A stretch of DNA of 64,000 nucleotides. It comes from Microbacterium ureisolvens (GTDB lineage: Bacteria; Actinomycetota; Actinomycetes; Actinomycetales; Microbacteriaceae). Of the stretch, positions 8,449 to 16,745 are shown piece after piece. The notes beneath the pieces were generated by a model, which saw nothing but the letters and a program-made list of their open reading frames with translations, did not search any database and had not been told where the DNA came from. Numbering within the stretch: the stretch's first letter is position 1; each line of letters starts with the position of its first letter. The stretch is taken from positions 248,001 through 312,000 of the forward strand of contig NZ_JADIJE010000001.1 in assembly GCF_015278315.1 (NCBI RefSeq), in the 5' to 3' direction. A program made the position numbers and the translations under genes.

Positions 8449-8889
8449 ATGACGCGGAAGCTCTTCGTGCTGAACGGGTCGAATCTCAACATGCTCGGCC
8501 TCCGCGAGCCCGAGCTGTACGGGACCGCGACGCTCGACGACGTGCGGGCCGCGTGCGAGCGGGTCGCCGCCGATCACGGCTTCGACCTCTTCTTCGGGCA
8601 GACCAACGCCGAGCACGAGCTCGTCGAGTGGGTGCACGAGGCGTTCCGCCAGGGCGCGGTCGTCGTGATCAACCCGGCGGGATTCAGTTTCAACTCCGTG
8701 CCGCTGCTGGATGCGCTCCACATGCTCCCGACACCCGTCTTCGAGGTGCACATCACGAACATCCACGCCCGTGACACCGTGCACCAGCAGTCGCTGATCT
8801 CGACCGTCGCGCGCGTCGTGATCGCGGGAGCCGGCGTGTACGGCTACGAGCTGGCGATCCGCGCGGCCGATCGCCTCACCGGGGACTGA
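8449..8889 (+). CDS. aroQ: Type II 3-dehydroquinate dehydratase (catabolic type)
   Basis: Converts 3-dehydroquinate to 3-dehydroshikimate. At 146 residues it has the normal length of the dodecameric type II enzyme. Catalytic Tyr24 (REPELYG), Arg19, His102 (EVHITNIHAR) and Arg109 are present. Two conserved segments differ from biosynthetic enzymes: LNGSNLNMLG in place of LNGPNLNxLG, and INPAGFSFNSVPLLDA where INPAAYTHTSVA is normal, so the substrate pocket may be altered. ATG 8449 has AGAGGAAG upstream. Its place after the TRAP permease and near the dehydroshikimate dehydratase points to quinate catabolism rather than aromatic amino acid synthesis. Confidence 0.88.
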   Translation: MTRKLFVLNGSNLNMLGLREPELYGTATLDDVRAACERVAADHGFDLFFGQTNAEHELVEWVHEAFRQGAVVVINPAGFSFNSVPLLDALHMLPTPVFEVHITNIHARDTVHQQSLISTVARVVIAGAGVYGYELAIRAADRLTGD

Positions 8890-8925
8890 CTCCGGGCGCC
8901 GGTGGTCAGCCGGCGGCGGCGGTGG

Positions 8926-10302
8926 TCAGCCGGCGGCGGGGTCCGCGGCGGCGAGCGAGTCGGCGGCGATCACGCCGAAGACGAGTGCCTTCGTGAGGGC
9001 GGTGCCGGTCATGTACGACGCGCCGTGGAAGCCGCCGGCCACCTCGCCGGCGGCGTAGAGCCCCGCGATGCGCGTGCCGTCGATGCGTCGCACGCCCGCG
9101 TCGGGCGCCACGCGCAGCCCGCCGAAGGTCGAGGTCATCGCCGTGACCGCGGCGTACGCGTAGAACGGCGGCTTCTCGACGGGGGTGAGCGCGCCCACGC
9201 CGTTCACCAGGCCGGTCCGCCCGAAGGCGTCGCCGACGCCCTCGGCCACGGCGCTGTTGTACTGCGCGATCGTGCGTTCCAGATTCTCAGGACGGATGCC
9301 GTGCCCGGCCGCCAGCGCCGGGATCGAAGGTGCGCTCACGAGATGCCCGAGCTCCTCCAGTCGCTCCATGTCCGACAGCGGAACCCCGGGCCGGGAACGG
9401 GCGCGCACGACCGCGTCGAAGACCTGGAACGCCGCGCGACCGGGCTGGCCGAGGACGGCGGAGCCGAGCACCTTGTACGACGCCGACTCGTCCGCGAAGC
9501 GCTCGCCGTGCGCGTTGACGAGGATCGCACCCAGGTAGTTGGCCGTGAGGAGCTCGTGTTCGTCGTCCGTCGTATCGGCGTGCTGGCCAAAGGTGCCCGA
9601 GACGTGCCCGATGTCGGCCAGCCCGGCGCCCAGCAGCCATGCCATGCGGAGCCCATCGCCGGTGTTGCCGACGCCGCCGTACGGCATCGCGGCCGCCTGG
9701 TGGGGCACGAAGAGCTCGAGCAGCTCGCGGCTGCGCGAGAATCCGCCGGTCGCGAGGACGACGCCCGACGACCCGAGGAGCACCTCCCCGCCCGCCTCGA
9801 CGCCGATCACCCGATCATCGTCGACCACGAGCCGATCCGCTGCGAGTCCGCGGCGGATCACCGCACCGGCGGCGACCGCCTCGGCCTCGAGGTGCGCCCG
9901 CAGCGCGTGGATGCGCACGAGGTGGGCACGCGCGACCGTCATCCCCGCGCTGACCTTGAGCTCGTCGGTCCACGCCTCGGCGCGGTCGATGGCTTCGACC
10001 GCGTGCGCCTGACCGTCGACCAGCGCCCGCAGCAGCGACTCGTCGGCGCACCCGCCCCCGGTCTCGCGCATGTCGGAGAGGAAGAGGTCGTCGGAGTCGT
10101 CCACGCCGAGCCGCCTCTGCGCGGCGGTGCCCGACAGCGCGAACCACCCGCCGCTCAGCGCGGTGCTGCCCCCCAGGCGATCGCGCTTCTCGAGGAGCGC
10201 GACCCGGTGGCCGTGAGCCGCGAGCCGCTGTGCCGCCGCCAACCCGGCGAGTCCGCCGCCCAACACGATCGCATCGAATGACCCGGAGTGCCGCTCGGTC
10301 AT
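8926..10302 (-). CDS. FAD-dependent dehydrogenase (fumarate reductase/KSTD/tricarballylate dehydrogenase family)
   Basis: A 458-residue flavoprotein with an N-terminal dinucleotide site, IVLGGGLAGLAAAQRLA, the Glu of ALLEKRDRLGGSTALSGG, and the C-terminal FAD motif GLYAAGEVAGGFHGASYMTGTALTKALVFG. Family members introduce or reduce C=C bonds next to carboxylates or ketones, for example fumarate reductase, 3-ketosteroid 1-dehydrogenase and tricarballylate dehydrogenase. ATG 10302 has a strong AAGGAGG site. It is transcribed with the Gfo/Idh gene 28 bases upstream and runs toward aroQ. Dehydrogenation of a cyclic hydroxy-acid would fit the island but is not shown. The 3' end is duplicated just past its stop. 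Confidence 0.8.
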   Translation of the reverse strand: MTERHSGSFDAIVLGGGLAGLAAAQRLAAHGHRVALLEKRDRLGGSTALSGGWFALSGTAAQRRLGVDDSDDLFLSDMRETGGGCADESLLRALVDGQAHAVEAIDRAEAWTDELKVSAGMTVARAHLVRIHALRAHLEAEAVAAGAVIRRGLAADRLVVDDDRVIGVEAGGEVLLGSSGVVLATGGFSRSRELLELFVPHQAAAMPYGGVGNTGDGLRMAWLLGAGLADIGHVSGTFGQHADTTDDEHELLTANYLGAILVNAHGERFADESASYKVLGSAVLGQPGRAAFQVFDAVVRARSRPGVPLSDMERLEELGHLVSAPSIPALAAGHGIRPENLERTIAQYNSAVAEGVGDAFGRTGLVNGVGALTPVEKPPFYAYAAVTAMTSTFGGLRVAPDAGVRRIDGTRIAGLYAAGEVAGGFHGASYMTGTALTKALVFGVIAADSLAAADPAAG

Positions 10303-10330
10303 GATCCTCCTTCCCGCGCCACCTGCGTGG

Positions 10331-11416
10331 TCATGGTCGCCGGCCCGCCTCCACGTCGGCGCGGAACCGCGCCACATCCACCGTCCGATGCGTGCGGGCG
10401 GCGAGCGCCGCCGCCTCGACCAGAGCCAAGGTGCGCGACGCGTCCTCGGCCGAGACGAGCGGCGCGGCGCGGCCGCGGGCGACCTCCGCGAAGTGCTCGA
10501 GCTGCGCCGGGAACGATCCGCGCGGCACGACGGGGAGGTAGGTGCGCGAGAGCGGCGAGTGCCAATCGGGCGAGACCGACGCATCGTAGGCGTACCGCGC
10601 CAGGTTCGGCACGGACAGTGCCGCCCGGGTGCCGACGATGCGGTAGGCCACGCCGCCGGGGAGGAACGGGAAGGCCGAGGTCTCTTCGGTGGCCTGATCC
10701 CAGCCCCACGGCGAGACGCCGGCATCGGACGCCAGGAAGCTGCCGACCGCGCCGCTGTGGAAGCGGAGGTTGAGCGTCACCGTGTCTTCCACGTCGAGGC
10801 CACGGGCGTGGGAGCTCTGCATCGCCTGGATCTCGACGACCTCGCCGCACAGATGGCGGAGCAGGTCGAGGTCGTGCACGACGTTGATGAGGAGCACGCC
10901 GGCGCCCGGCCGGCTGTGCCACGGGATGTCGGTGAAGTACGCGTCCTCCTTGCGGGCGGACCACAGCCCGCTGACGGCGACGACCTCGCCGAGCTCGCCG
11001 CCGTGCACCGCGGCGTGCGCTCGGGCGACCGCGGGGTGATGGCGGCGGTGGTGCCCCACGAGGAGCCTGCCGTCCAGCCGCTTCACGGCCTCGACGAGCT
11101 GCAGGGACTGCGCGTAGTCCACCGCCACCGGCTTCTCCAGCAGCACGGCGACGCCTGCCTCGAGGCAGCGGACGGCCGTCTCGACGTGGAGCGCGTTCGG
11201 GTTGGCGATGACGACGGCGTCCAGCTGCGCGGCATCCAGCATCAGCTCCGCCGACTCGTATGCCGGGCACTCGAAGCCGTCGGCGGGCACCGCGGGGTCG
11301 GCCACCGCCGCGAGCGACACCCCCGCCGCGGCGCGGATGAAGTCGAGGTGCTGACGCCCCATGAAGCCGGCGCCGATCACGCCGAGTCGGAGGGTCGCGG
11401 GATCGGGTGCGGTCAC
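10331..11416 (-). CDS. Gfo/Idh/MocA family oxidoreductase
   Basis: NAD(P)-dependent dehydrogenase of the glucose-fructose oxidoreductase/inositol dehydrogenase family, 361 residues. Rossmann motif GVIGAGFMGRQH near the N-terminus, the EKPVAVD signature (catalytic-type Lys) near residue 95, and HDLDLLRHL in the substrate domain. GTG at 11416 is preferred: GGGAGG lies just upstream, while the longer frame up to 11500 is Arg-rich and unlike the family. It heads an operon with the FAD dehydrogenase and diverges from the TRAP binding-protein gene across a spacer carrying two regulatory boxes. Cyclitol or polyhydroxy-acid oxidation is plausible; substrate unknown. Confidence 0.85.
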   Translation of the reverse strand: MTAPDPATLRLGVIGAGFMGRQHLDFIRAAAGVSLAAVADPAVPADGFECPAYESAELMLDAAQLDAVVIANPNALHVETAVRCLEAGVAVLLEKPVAVDYAQSLQLVEAVKRLDGRLLVGHHRRHHPAVARAHAAVHGGELGEVVAVSGLWSARKEDAYFTDIPWHSRPGAGVLLINVVHDLDLLRHLCGEVVEIQAMQSSHARGLDVEDTVTLNLRFHSGAVGSFLASDAGVSPWGWDQATEETSAFPFLPGGVAYRIVGTRAALSVPNLARYAYDASVSPDWHSPLSRTYLPVVPRGSFPAQLEHFAEVARGRAAPLVSAEDASRTLALVEAAALAARTHRTVDVARFRADVEAGRRP

Positions 11417-11491
11417 CTGGCCTCCCTGCGATGCTGACCGTCTGCGCGCGTGCGGACCGAGCGTACGACACCGTCGGCCGGGGCCGGCCAA

Positions 11492-11557
11492 GCGTTCCAT
11501 TCAGTGGTGGCGAGCCCTCCGGGCGAGCGGGAACGCGCATGTTCCACTCGCCGGGAC
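11492..11557. promoter_or_regulatory. Paired IclR-type boxes in the divergent spacer before dctP
   Basis: The 318-base spacer 11417-11734 holds no gene but contains CGTTCCATTCAGTGGTG (11493-11509) and TGTTCCACTCGCCGGGAC (11540-11557), two copies of the island box about 48 bases apart. The second also forms GGAAC-N6-GTTCC at 11530-11545 with the sequence before it. The distance and the divergent genes on both sides make this the best regulatory region of the island. Confidence 0.55.
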
Positions 11558-11734
11558 ATCGCTTTGCGAACCGTTCGAAGTCGGTCAGAGTCGGCACTGC
11601 CACCGGGCCGAAACGTGACATCGTGGTCGACGACGAACTCCCGTGCGAACGATGTCGACCCGAAGTCCCGCTCCGGCCAACGAATGTCACGTCAGAGCTT
11701 GCACGAGGACGTGCACAGAACAGAGGAGAGTCCC

Positions 11735-12796
11735 ATGAGCACAGCCCGCTCGACGCGCCGACGCCGATTCGCCGCGTCGGTGCTCGCCGCAACAGCCCTC
11801 GTCGTCACCGGCTGCGCCGGAGGCGACGCCGCCCCCGAAGAGACCGGCGACGGAGTCGGCGCCTCTGAGAACAGCCCGGTCACCCTCACGGTCGCCACGA
11901 GCCAGAACGAGCAGACGCCCAACTACTTCTGCGGCGTCGAGCTGCTCAAGGAGCGGCTGGAGGAGGCCGACATGGGATTCACCGTCGACCTGTATCCCGC
12001 CAGCCAGCTCGGACCCGACGCGGACCGCTTCCCGCAGGTGCAGGCCGGCGACATCGACATCGACCTGCAGGGGGCGTCGGCGCTGAGCGCGACCTACGAG
12101 CCCATCGGCGTGGTCGACGCGGCGTACGCGTTCGACGACGTGGACCACGCCTTCCAGTGGATCGACGAGAGCTCGGAGGACCTCTTCACCGGCTTCCATG
12201 AGGCGACCGGCGTCAACATCGTCGACGGCTGGTTCTTCGGCAACCGCACCTTCACCACGAAGGATGTCGAGGTCACGGGCCCGGACGACCTCGCGGGCGT
12301 GCCCATCCGCTTCCCGAACTCGCCGATCTTCCTGGCGAACGCCGAGGCGCTCGGTGTGACCAACCCGGTCTCCGTCGCTGTCGAAGAGGTCTACACCGCG
12401 CTCCAGCAGGGGATCGCCGTGGGCCAGGAGAATCCGATCGTGGCGACGAGGTCGTCCAGCTACGACGAGGTGCTCAACACCGCGATCCTCAACAACCACA
12501 ACGTCGGCATCCACTGGATCCTGGTCAGCGACAAGACCTACGAGAAGATGAGCGACGAGCAGGCGGCCCTCCTCGAGGAGACCATCCACGAGATCCGCCC
12601 CGAGAACCGCGACTGCGTCGACGAGGCGACCGAGGAGATCCTCGACGAGTACCGCGGCGACGACAACTTCACCGTGGTCGAGACGGAGGACATCGACATG
12701 GATGCCTTCATCAGCCAGGCCGAGGAGTTCTTCGGCGGCTACTTCACCGGTGAGAACCTCGAGGCCTACGAGGCGATCCGCGAGACCGCGGGCTGA
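11735..12796 (+). CDS. dctP: TRAP transporter solute-binding lipoprotein (DctP family)
   Basis: Extracytoplasmic binding protein that delivers the ligand to the DctQM permease. The 353-residue product has a lipoprotein signal (RRRR, hydrophobic stretch, VVTGC lipobox with Cys near residue 28), as expected for a Gram-positive cell. The mature part has the DctP pattern, including the ligand-contact region GVPIRFPNSPIF around residue 190 with its conserved Arg. ATG 11735 has AGAGGAG nearby. It is separated from dctQM by four genes and has its own divergent promoter region, so expression level can differ from that of the permease. Confidence 0.9.
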   Translation: MSTARSTRRRRFAASVLAATALVVTGCAGGDAAPEETGDGVGASENSPVTLTVATSQNEQTPNYFCGVELLKERLEEADMGFTVDLYPASQLGPDADRFPQVQAGDIDIDLQGASALSATYEPIGVVDAAYAFDDVDHAFQWIDESSEDLFTGFHEATGVNIVDGWFFGNRTFTTKDVEVTGPDDLAGVPIRFPNSPIFLANAEALGVTNPVSVAVEEVYTALQQGIAVGQENPIVATRSSSYDEVLNTAILNNHNVGIHWILVSDKTYEKMSDEQAALLEETIHEIRPENRDCVDEATEEILDEYRGDDNFTVVETEDIDMDAFISQAEEFFGGYFTGENLEAYEAIRETAG

Positions 12797-12815
12797 CCCG
12801 ACCGACCCGAGACGA

Positions 12816-12843
12816 GGGGGTGGGCGCACCGGCGCCCACCCCC
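12816..12843 (+). terminator. 12-bp perfect hairpin after dctP
   Basis: GGGGGTGGGCGC at 12816-12827, loop ACCG, and the exact complement at 12832-12843, followed by CTTG. It lies 20 bases past the dctP stop and before the convergent IclR gene. Confidence 0.8.
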
Positions 12844-12940
12844 TTGCTCGTGTGCGGGCACCGGGCATCGGCGTTGCGCTCGGCTCGCCGGCCCGGGTGA
12901 CCGGCGGGGAGGGTCGGCGAAGCGGGGTCGGCCGCCGGTG

Positions 12941-13705
12941 TCAGCCGTGGTGCGCGGGATCGAGACGGCGGCTGACGGTCATCGCCGCGGCGCGGACCGC
13001 CGGCGCCAGGCGCTCCGGAGTCGCGGCCGACGCGACGGCCGTCACCGACAGCGCCGCGACCGGCGCACCGCCGTGACCGAGGATGGCGGCTGCCGCGCAC
13101 ACGCGATCCCTGGCGCACTCCTCCGCATCGGTCGCGACGCCGAGCCGGCGCACATCCGACAGCTCGCGCGCCAGCACGGCGGCGTCGGCGATCGTGCGAG
13201 GCGTCCGCTGCGGCAGCCCGTCCTGGACGATACGCTCGACGACCTCACGGGCCGAGAACGCCAGCAGCGCCTTCCCGAGCGCTGTCGCGTGGGCCGGGAG
13301 CCGGCCGCCGATGCCCGCCGGCGGCGCACAGCCGCCCGCGGCGCGCACGACGCCCAGGATCACGACATCGGAGCCGTCGAGCACGCCGAGGCTCACGGTG
13401 TGACCCGTGACGTCGCGCAACTCCGTCATCACCGGCAGCGCGAGATGCCGCAGCCGTCGCGGCTTCTCCACCGTCTGCGCCAGCTCGAACAGCCGCACGC
13501 CGAGGTACAGCTTGTCGCCTTCGCGATCGAGCAGGCGCTGCGCGACCAGATCGCCGGCGATGCGCGAGACCGTCGACTTCGGCAGGTTCGCCCGCCGCGC
13601 GAGCTCCGAGACGCCGAGACCCTCGTCGTCCTCGCCGAAGGCGTCGAAGACCGCGGTCAGGCGGTCGAGCACTGTGACCGAGTCGGTCCACCCCGCTGTG
13701 CGCAT
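12941..13705 (-). CDS. IclR-family transcriptional regulator
   Basis: A 254-residue regulator: N-terminal winged helix-turn-helix (LGVSELARRANLPKSTVSR around residues 30-48) and C-terminal IclR effector domain with HATALGKALLAF near residue 125. ATG 13705 begins two bases after the stop of another IclR gene (13708-14466), so the two are co-transcribed. Regulators of this family often control aromatic and quinate/shikimate catabolism in Actinobacteria and respond to pathway intermediates. Which of the four IclR proteins here reads the shared box cannot be told from sequence. Confidence 0.9.
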   Translation of the reverse strand: MRTAGWTDSVTVLDRLTAVFDAFGEDDEGLGVSELARRANLPKSTVSRIAGDLVAQRLLDREGDKLYLGVRLFELAQTVEKPRRLRHLALPVMTELRDVTGHTVSLGVLDGSDVVILGVVRAAGGCAPPAGIGGRLPAHATALGKALLAFSAREVVERIVQDGLPQRTPRTIADAAVLARELSDVRRLGVATDAEECARDRVCAAAAILGHGGAPVAALSVTAVASAATPERLAPAVRAAAMTVSRRLDPAHHG

Positions 13706-13707
13706 CG

Positions 13708-14466
13708 CTAGGCCGCGGTGAGCCGGCGGCTCACGTTCGTGCCGGCGGCGCGCACGAGCGGGGCGACGCGGTCGGGGTCCATGCCGCCGCTGGGTCCGGC
13801 GATCGAGATCGCCCCCAGCACGACGCGGTCGTTCGAGAGCACCGGGCTCGCGACGGCGAGGATGCCGGGGTAGGACTCGCCCATGTCCATCGCCACCACG
13901 CTGTGCCGCACGGAGGACAGCTCGTCGCGGAAGTGGTCGGCGTCGGCGGCGGCGAGCGGTGCGCTCACGCGGTCGACGATGCCCTGGTCGGCGCAGAAGG
14001 CGAGATAGGCCTTGCCGCTGGCCGTCGTCAGAGCGGGTGAGCGCATGCCGACGCGCGTGGGAAGCAGCGGCACGCGACCGGCGACGGTGGCGATCGACAC
14101 CATGTCGGTCCCCTGCTGAACCCACAGCCCCACGCGCTCCCCGGTCACCTCACGCAGCTGACGGATGACGGGCGCCGCGGCCCCGATCAAGCGCCGGGGC
14201 ACGCTGGCCCGCGCACCCAGCTCGAAGAGGCGGAGCCCGAGGGCCACCCCGTCATCGGTGCGCTCGAGATACCGCTGGGCGGTCAGCTCCGCCACGAGCC
14301 GCGACACAGTGGACTTCGGAAGGCCCGTGCGGGCGGAGAGGTCGGTGATCGAGAGCGATCCGCCGGACTCCCTGGCGGCGTCGAGGATCGCGATGATCCG
14401 GTCGAGCACCGACACCGGTGCGTCCTGTCGAGCGGGAATCGTGTTCCATTCGGCGAGACTCTCCAT
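13708..14466 (-). CDS. IclR-family transcriptional regulator
   Basis: A 252-residue IclR protein: HTH LSITDLSARTGLPKSTVSR (residues ~38-56), effector domain with TTASGKAYLAF near residue 140. The ATG at 14466 is uncertain: the first codons (SLAEWNTI) are exactly the complement of an island box at 14442-14459, so the true start may be the GTG 17-19 codons later and the box may lie in its promoter. It is divergent from the dehydroshikimate dehydratase operon and cotranscribed with the next IclR gene, the usual position for the local regulator. Confidence 0.88.
   Translation of the reverse strand: MESLAEWNTIPARQDAPVSVLDRIIAILDAARESGGSLSITDLSARTGLPKSTVSRLVAELTAQRYLERTDDGVALGLRLFELGARASVPRRLIGAAAPVIRQLREVTGERVGLWVQQGTDMVSIATVAGRVPLLPTRVGMRSPALTTASGKAYLAFCADQGIVDRVSAPLAAADADHFRDELSSVRHSVVAMDMGESYPGILAVASPVLSNDRVVLGAISIAGPSGGMDPDRVAPLVRAAGTNVSRRLTAA
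14442..14459 (+). promoter_or_regulatory. IclR-type box at the divergent IclR/quiC promoter
   Basis: TGTTCCATTCGGCGAGAC, the copy closest to the 6252 box. With GGAA upstream it also forms GGAA-N5-TTCC (14435-14447). It overlaps the annotated 5' end of the IclR gene and lies 140 bases before the dehydroshikimate dehydratase start. Confidence 0.5.
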
Positions 14467-14520
14467 CGAGCTTCCCCTCCCAGCGGCTTGAATCGTCGTC
14501 GATCGCGCTTCGCTTCGAAC

Positions 14521-14534
14521 GTACTAGTTAGTAC
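14521..14534. promoter_or_regulatory. Palindromic candidate TetR operator
   Basis: GTACTAGTTAGTAC is a palindrome with six-base arms around a GT centre, A+T-rich against its surroundings, 65 bases before the operon start. Its size fits a TetR-family operator, and the operon's last gene encodes a TetR regulator, so autoregulation is likely. Confidence 0.55.
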
Positions 14535-14598
14535 ACAACCATGCAATGCTGTTCCGAGAATCACGCGGGCACCAGCGTCGGTGCCCCAGAAGGGCGCC

Positions 14599-16446
14599 AT
14601 GCGCACATCGATCGCCACGGTCTGCCTGAGCGGCACCCTCGATGAGAAGCTCGCCGCCGCCTCGGCGGCGGGCTTCGACGGCGTGGAGATCTTCGAGCCC
14701 GATCTGGTCGCCTCGCCGCTGTCTCCCGAGCACATCCGCGCTCGCGCAGAAGAGCTCGGCCTGACGCTGGACCTGTACCAGCCGTTCCGCGACTTCGAGG
14801 GGGTCGGCCCGGAGCTGCTCGAGCAGAACCTCCGCCGTGCGGCGGCGAAGTTCGCCCTCATGAACCGCCTCGGCATCCAGACGATGCTGCTGTGCAGCAA
14901 CGTCGCCAGCGCCCGCAGCGGCGACGAGCAGCTGGCAGCGGCGCAGCTGCGGCAGCTCGGCGACCTCGCGCAGCGCTTCGGCGTGCGCGTCGCCTACGAG
15001 GCACTGGCGTGGGGACGGTTCGTCGACGGCTACGAGACTGCAGCGCGCATCGTCCGCATCGCCGACCACCCGGCCATCGGCCTCTGCCTCGACAGTTTCC
15101 ACATCCTCTCCAAGGGCCACAGCCCCGAGGCGATCGAGACGATCCCCGCCGAGAAGATCTTCTTCGTGCAGATGGCGGACGCACCGCTGCTGACGATGGA
15201 CGTGCTCTCGTGGAGCCGGCATCACCGCGTCTTCCCGGGTGAGGGCGGCTTCGACCTGGGCCGCTTCATGGCCCATCTGATCCGCACCGGCTACGACGGG
15301 CCGGTATCGCTCGAGATCTTCAACGACACCTTCCGGCAGACCGACCCCGTCGCCACGGCGATCGACGGGCGGCGGTCGCTGCGATGGCTGGAGCACGAGG
15401 CGGCTGCGGCGCTCGGCCGCGGTGCCGGCGGCCGCGCCGCGCGCATGCCGACCGCCCCGCTTCCCCGCGTCGAGCCGCCGACCGACGTGAACTACGTCGA
15501 GCTGCGGACGACCGAGCTGCCCGACCTCCGGCGCCTCCTCGGCCAGCTGGGCTTCCGGTCGCACGGCTCGCACCGCACCAAGACGGTCGAACTGTGGTCG
15601 CAGGGCGCCGCACGCGTCGTGCTCGGCGCCCCCGACTCCGATCGCGCCCAGCCGACGGTCGCCGGCCTCGGCTTCTCGGTAGGCGATCCGGCCACGGCGG
15701 TGAGCCGCGCCGAGGAGCTCTTCGCTCCCGCGGTGCCTCGGCAGGAGGGCAGCGGCGACGAGCCGCTGGTGGGCGTGGGCACGCCCGACGGCTCCGAGGT
15801 CTTCTTCGGCGCGGACGCGGGGGACGAGCCCCGGTGGGTGGGCGAGTTCGGACACCCACCCGACGGAGCTGCCGACCTCATCGAGCGCGTCGACCACATC
15901 AACCTCGCCCAGCCCTGGCAGCACTTCGACGCGGCGGTGCTGTTCTTCCTCTCGGTGCTCGACCTGCGCGCCGAGCCGACCATCGAGGTCGCCGCGCCGG
16001 TCGGACTCGTGCGCAGTCAGGTGCTCCGCAGCGACGACGGCGTCGTCCGGATCGCGCTGAACCTCGTGCCTTCGGGCGCGGCCGACGACGCGATCCTGCC
16101 CCAGCACATCGCGTTCGCGACCGGTGACGTCCTGGCGCTCGCGCGGGCCGCACGCGACCGCGGATTCAGGCCGCTCGACATCCCTGCGAACTACTACGAC
16201 GACATCGAGGCGCGCCACCTGATCGAGCCGGAGCTGCTGGCCGAGCTGCGTGAGCTCAACGTCATGTACGACCGCGACGAGTCCGGCGAGTTCCTCCACT
16301 TCTACACGCACCCGATCGGCACCGTGTTCCTCGAGGTCGTCGAGCGTCGGCACGGCTACGCCGGCTACGGCGCAGTCAACGCGCCGGTGCGGCTCGCCGC
16401 GCAGTACCAGCATCGCCTCGCCACGGGAGAGGAGGCCCGAGCATGA
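14599..16446 (+). CDS. quiC: 3-dehydroshikimate dehydratase, two-domain QuiC1 type
   Basis: Converts 3-dehydroshikimate to protocatechuate, the committing step of quinate/shikimate catabolism. The 615-residue protein is a fusion: residues ~1-275 are a sugar-phosphate-isomerase-like TIM barrel with all four metal ligands visible (Glu134 in VAYEALAW, Asp165 in GLCLDSFH, Gln191, Glu239 in VSLEIFND); residues ~300-610 resemble 4-hydroxyphenylpyruvate dioxygenase with His433, His503 and Glu579 as a metal triad. This is the architecture of Pseudomonas QuiC1. ATG 14599 opens a four-gene operon whose members overlap by four bases. Protocatechuate ring-cleavage genes are not in the window. Confidence 0.93.
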   Translation: MRTSIATVCLSGTLDEKLAAASAAGFDGVEIFEPDLVASPLSPEHIRARAEELGLTLDLYQPFRDFEGVGPELLEQNLRRAAAKFALMNRLGIQTMLLCSNVASARSGDEQLAAAQLRQLGDLAQRFGVRVAYEALAWGRFVDGYETAARIVRIADHPAIGLCLDSFHILSKGHSPEAIETIPAEKIFFVQMADAPLLTMDVLSWSRHHRVFPGEGGFDLGRFMAHLIRTGYDGPVSLEIFNDTFRQTDPVATAIDGRRSLRWLEHEAAAALGRGAGGRAARMPTAPLPRVEPPTDVNYVELRTTELPDLRRLLGQLGFRSHGSHRTKTVELWSQGAARVVLGAPDSDRAQPTVAGLGFSVGDPATAVSRAEELFAPAVPRQEGSGDEPLVGVGTPDGSEVFFGADAGDEPRWVGEFGHPPDGAADLIERVDHINLAQPWQHFDAAVLFFLSVLDLRAEPTIEVAAPVGLVRSQVLRSDDGVVRIALNLVPSGAADDAILPQHIAFATGDVLALARAARDRGFRPLDIPANYYDDIEARHLIEPELLAELRELNVMYDRDESGEFLHFYTHPIGTVFLEVVERRHGYAGYGAVNAPVRLAAQYQHRLATGEEARA

Positions 16447-16745
16447 TCCGGCACGTCGCCGTGTTCCGTTTCGTCCCCGAGTTCTCGGCAGAGGAGCGCG
16501 AGCACTGGATGTCGCTGCTGCGGGCGCTCCCGGAGCAGATCCCCCAGCTGCGCAGCCTGAGCGTGGGCGCCGACGTCCTCGGCGGTCCGGCGTCGCATGA
16601 GCTCGCGATCGTCGCCGACTTCGACGACCTGGACGCACTCGCCGCCTACACGCGGCATCCCGCGCACGAGGAAGTGCTGCGCATCTCGGCGCCGGTGAAG
16701 CTCTCGCTCGCGACCGTCGACTTCGAGATGCCGGAGGCCTCGTGA
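16443..16745 (+). CDS. Dabb-domain (stress-responsive alpha/beta barrel) protein
   Basis: A 100-residue dimeric alpha/beta-barrel protein of the Dabb type: starts MIRHVAVFRF and contains ELAIVADFDDLDALAAYTRHPAHEEV, the conserved end of the domain. The ATG overlaps the stop of the dehydratase gene by four bases and its own stop overlaps the shikimate dehydrogenase start, so its level is tied to the pathway. Dabb proteins range from enzymes such as olivetolic acid cyclase to proteins without known activity. Here it could bind or isomerise a pathway intermediate; nothing in the sequence proves catalysis. Confidence 0.85.
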   Translation: MIRHVAVFRFVPEFSAEEREHWMSLLRALPEQIPQLRSLSVGADVLGGPASHELAIVADFDDLDALAAYTRHPAHEEVLRISAPVKLSLATVDFEMPEAS

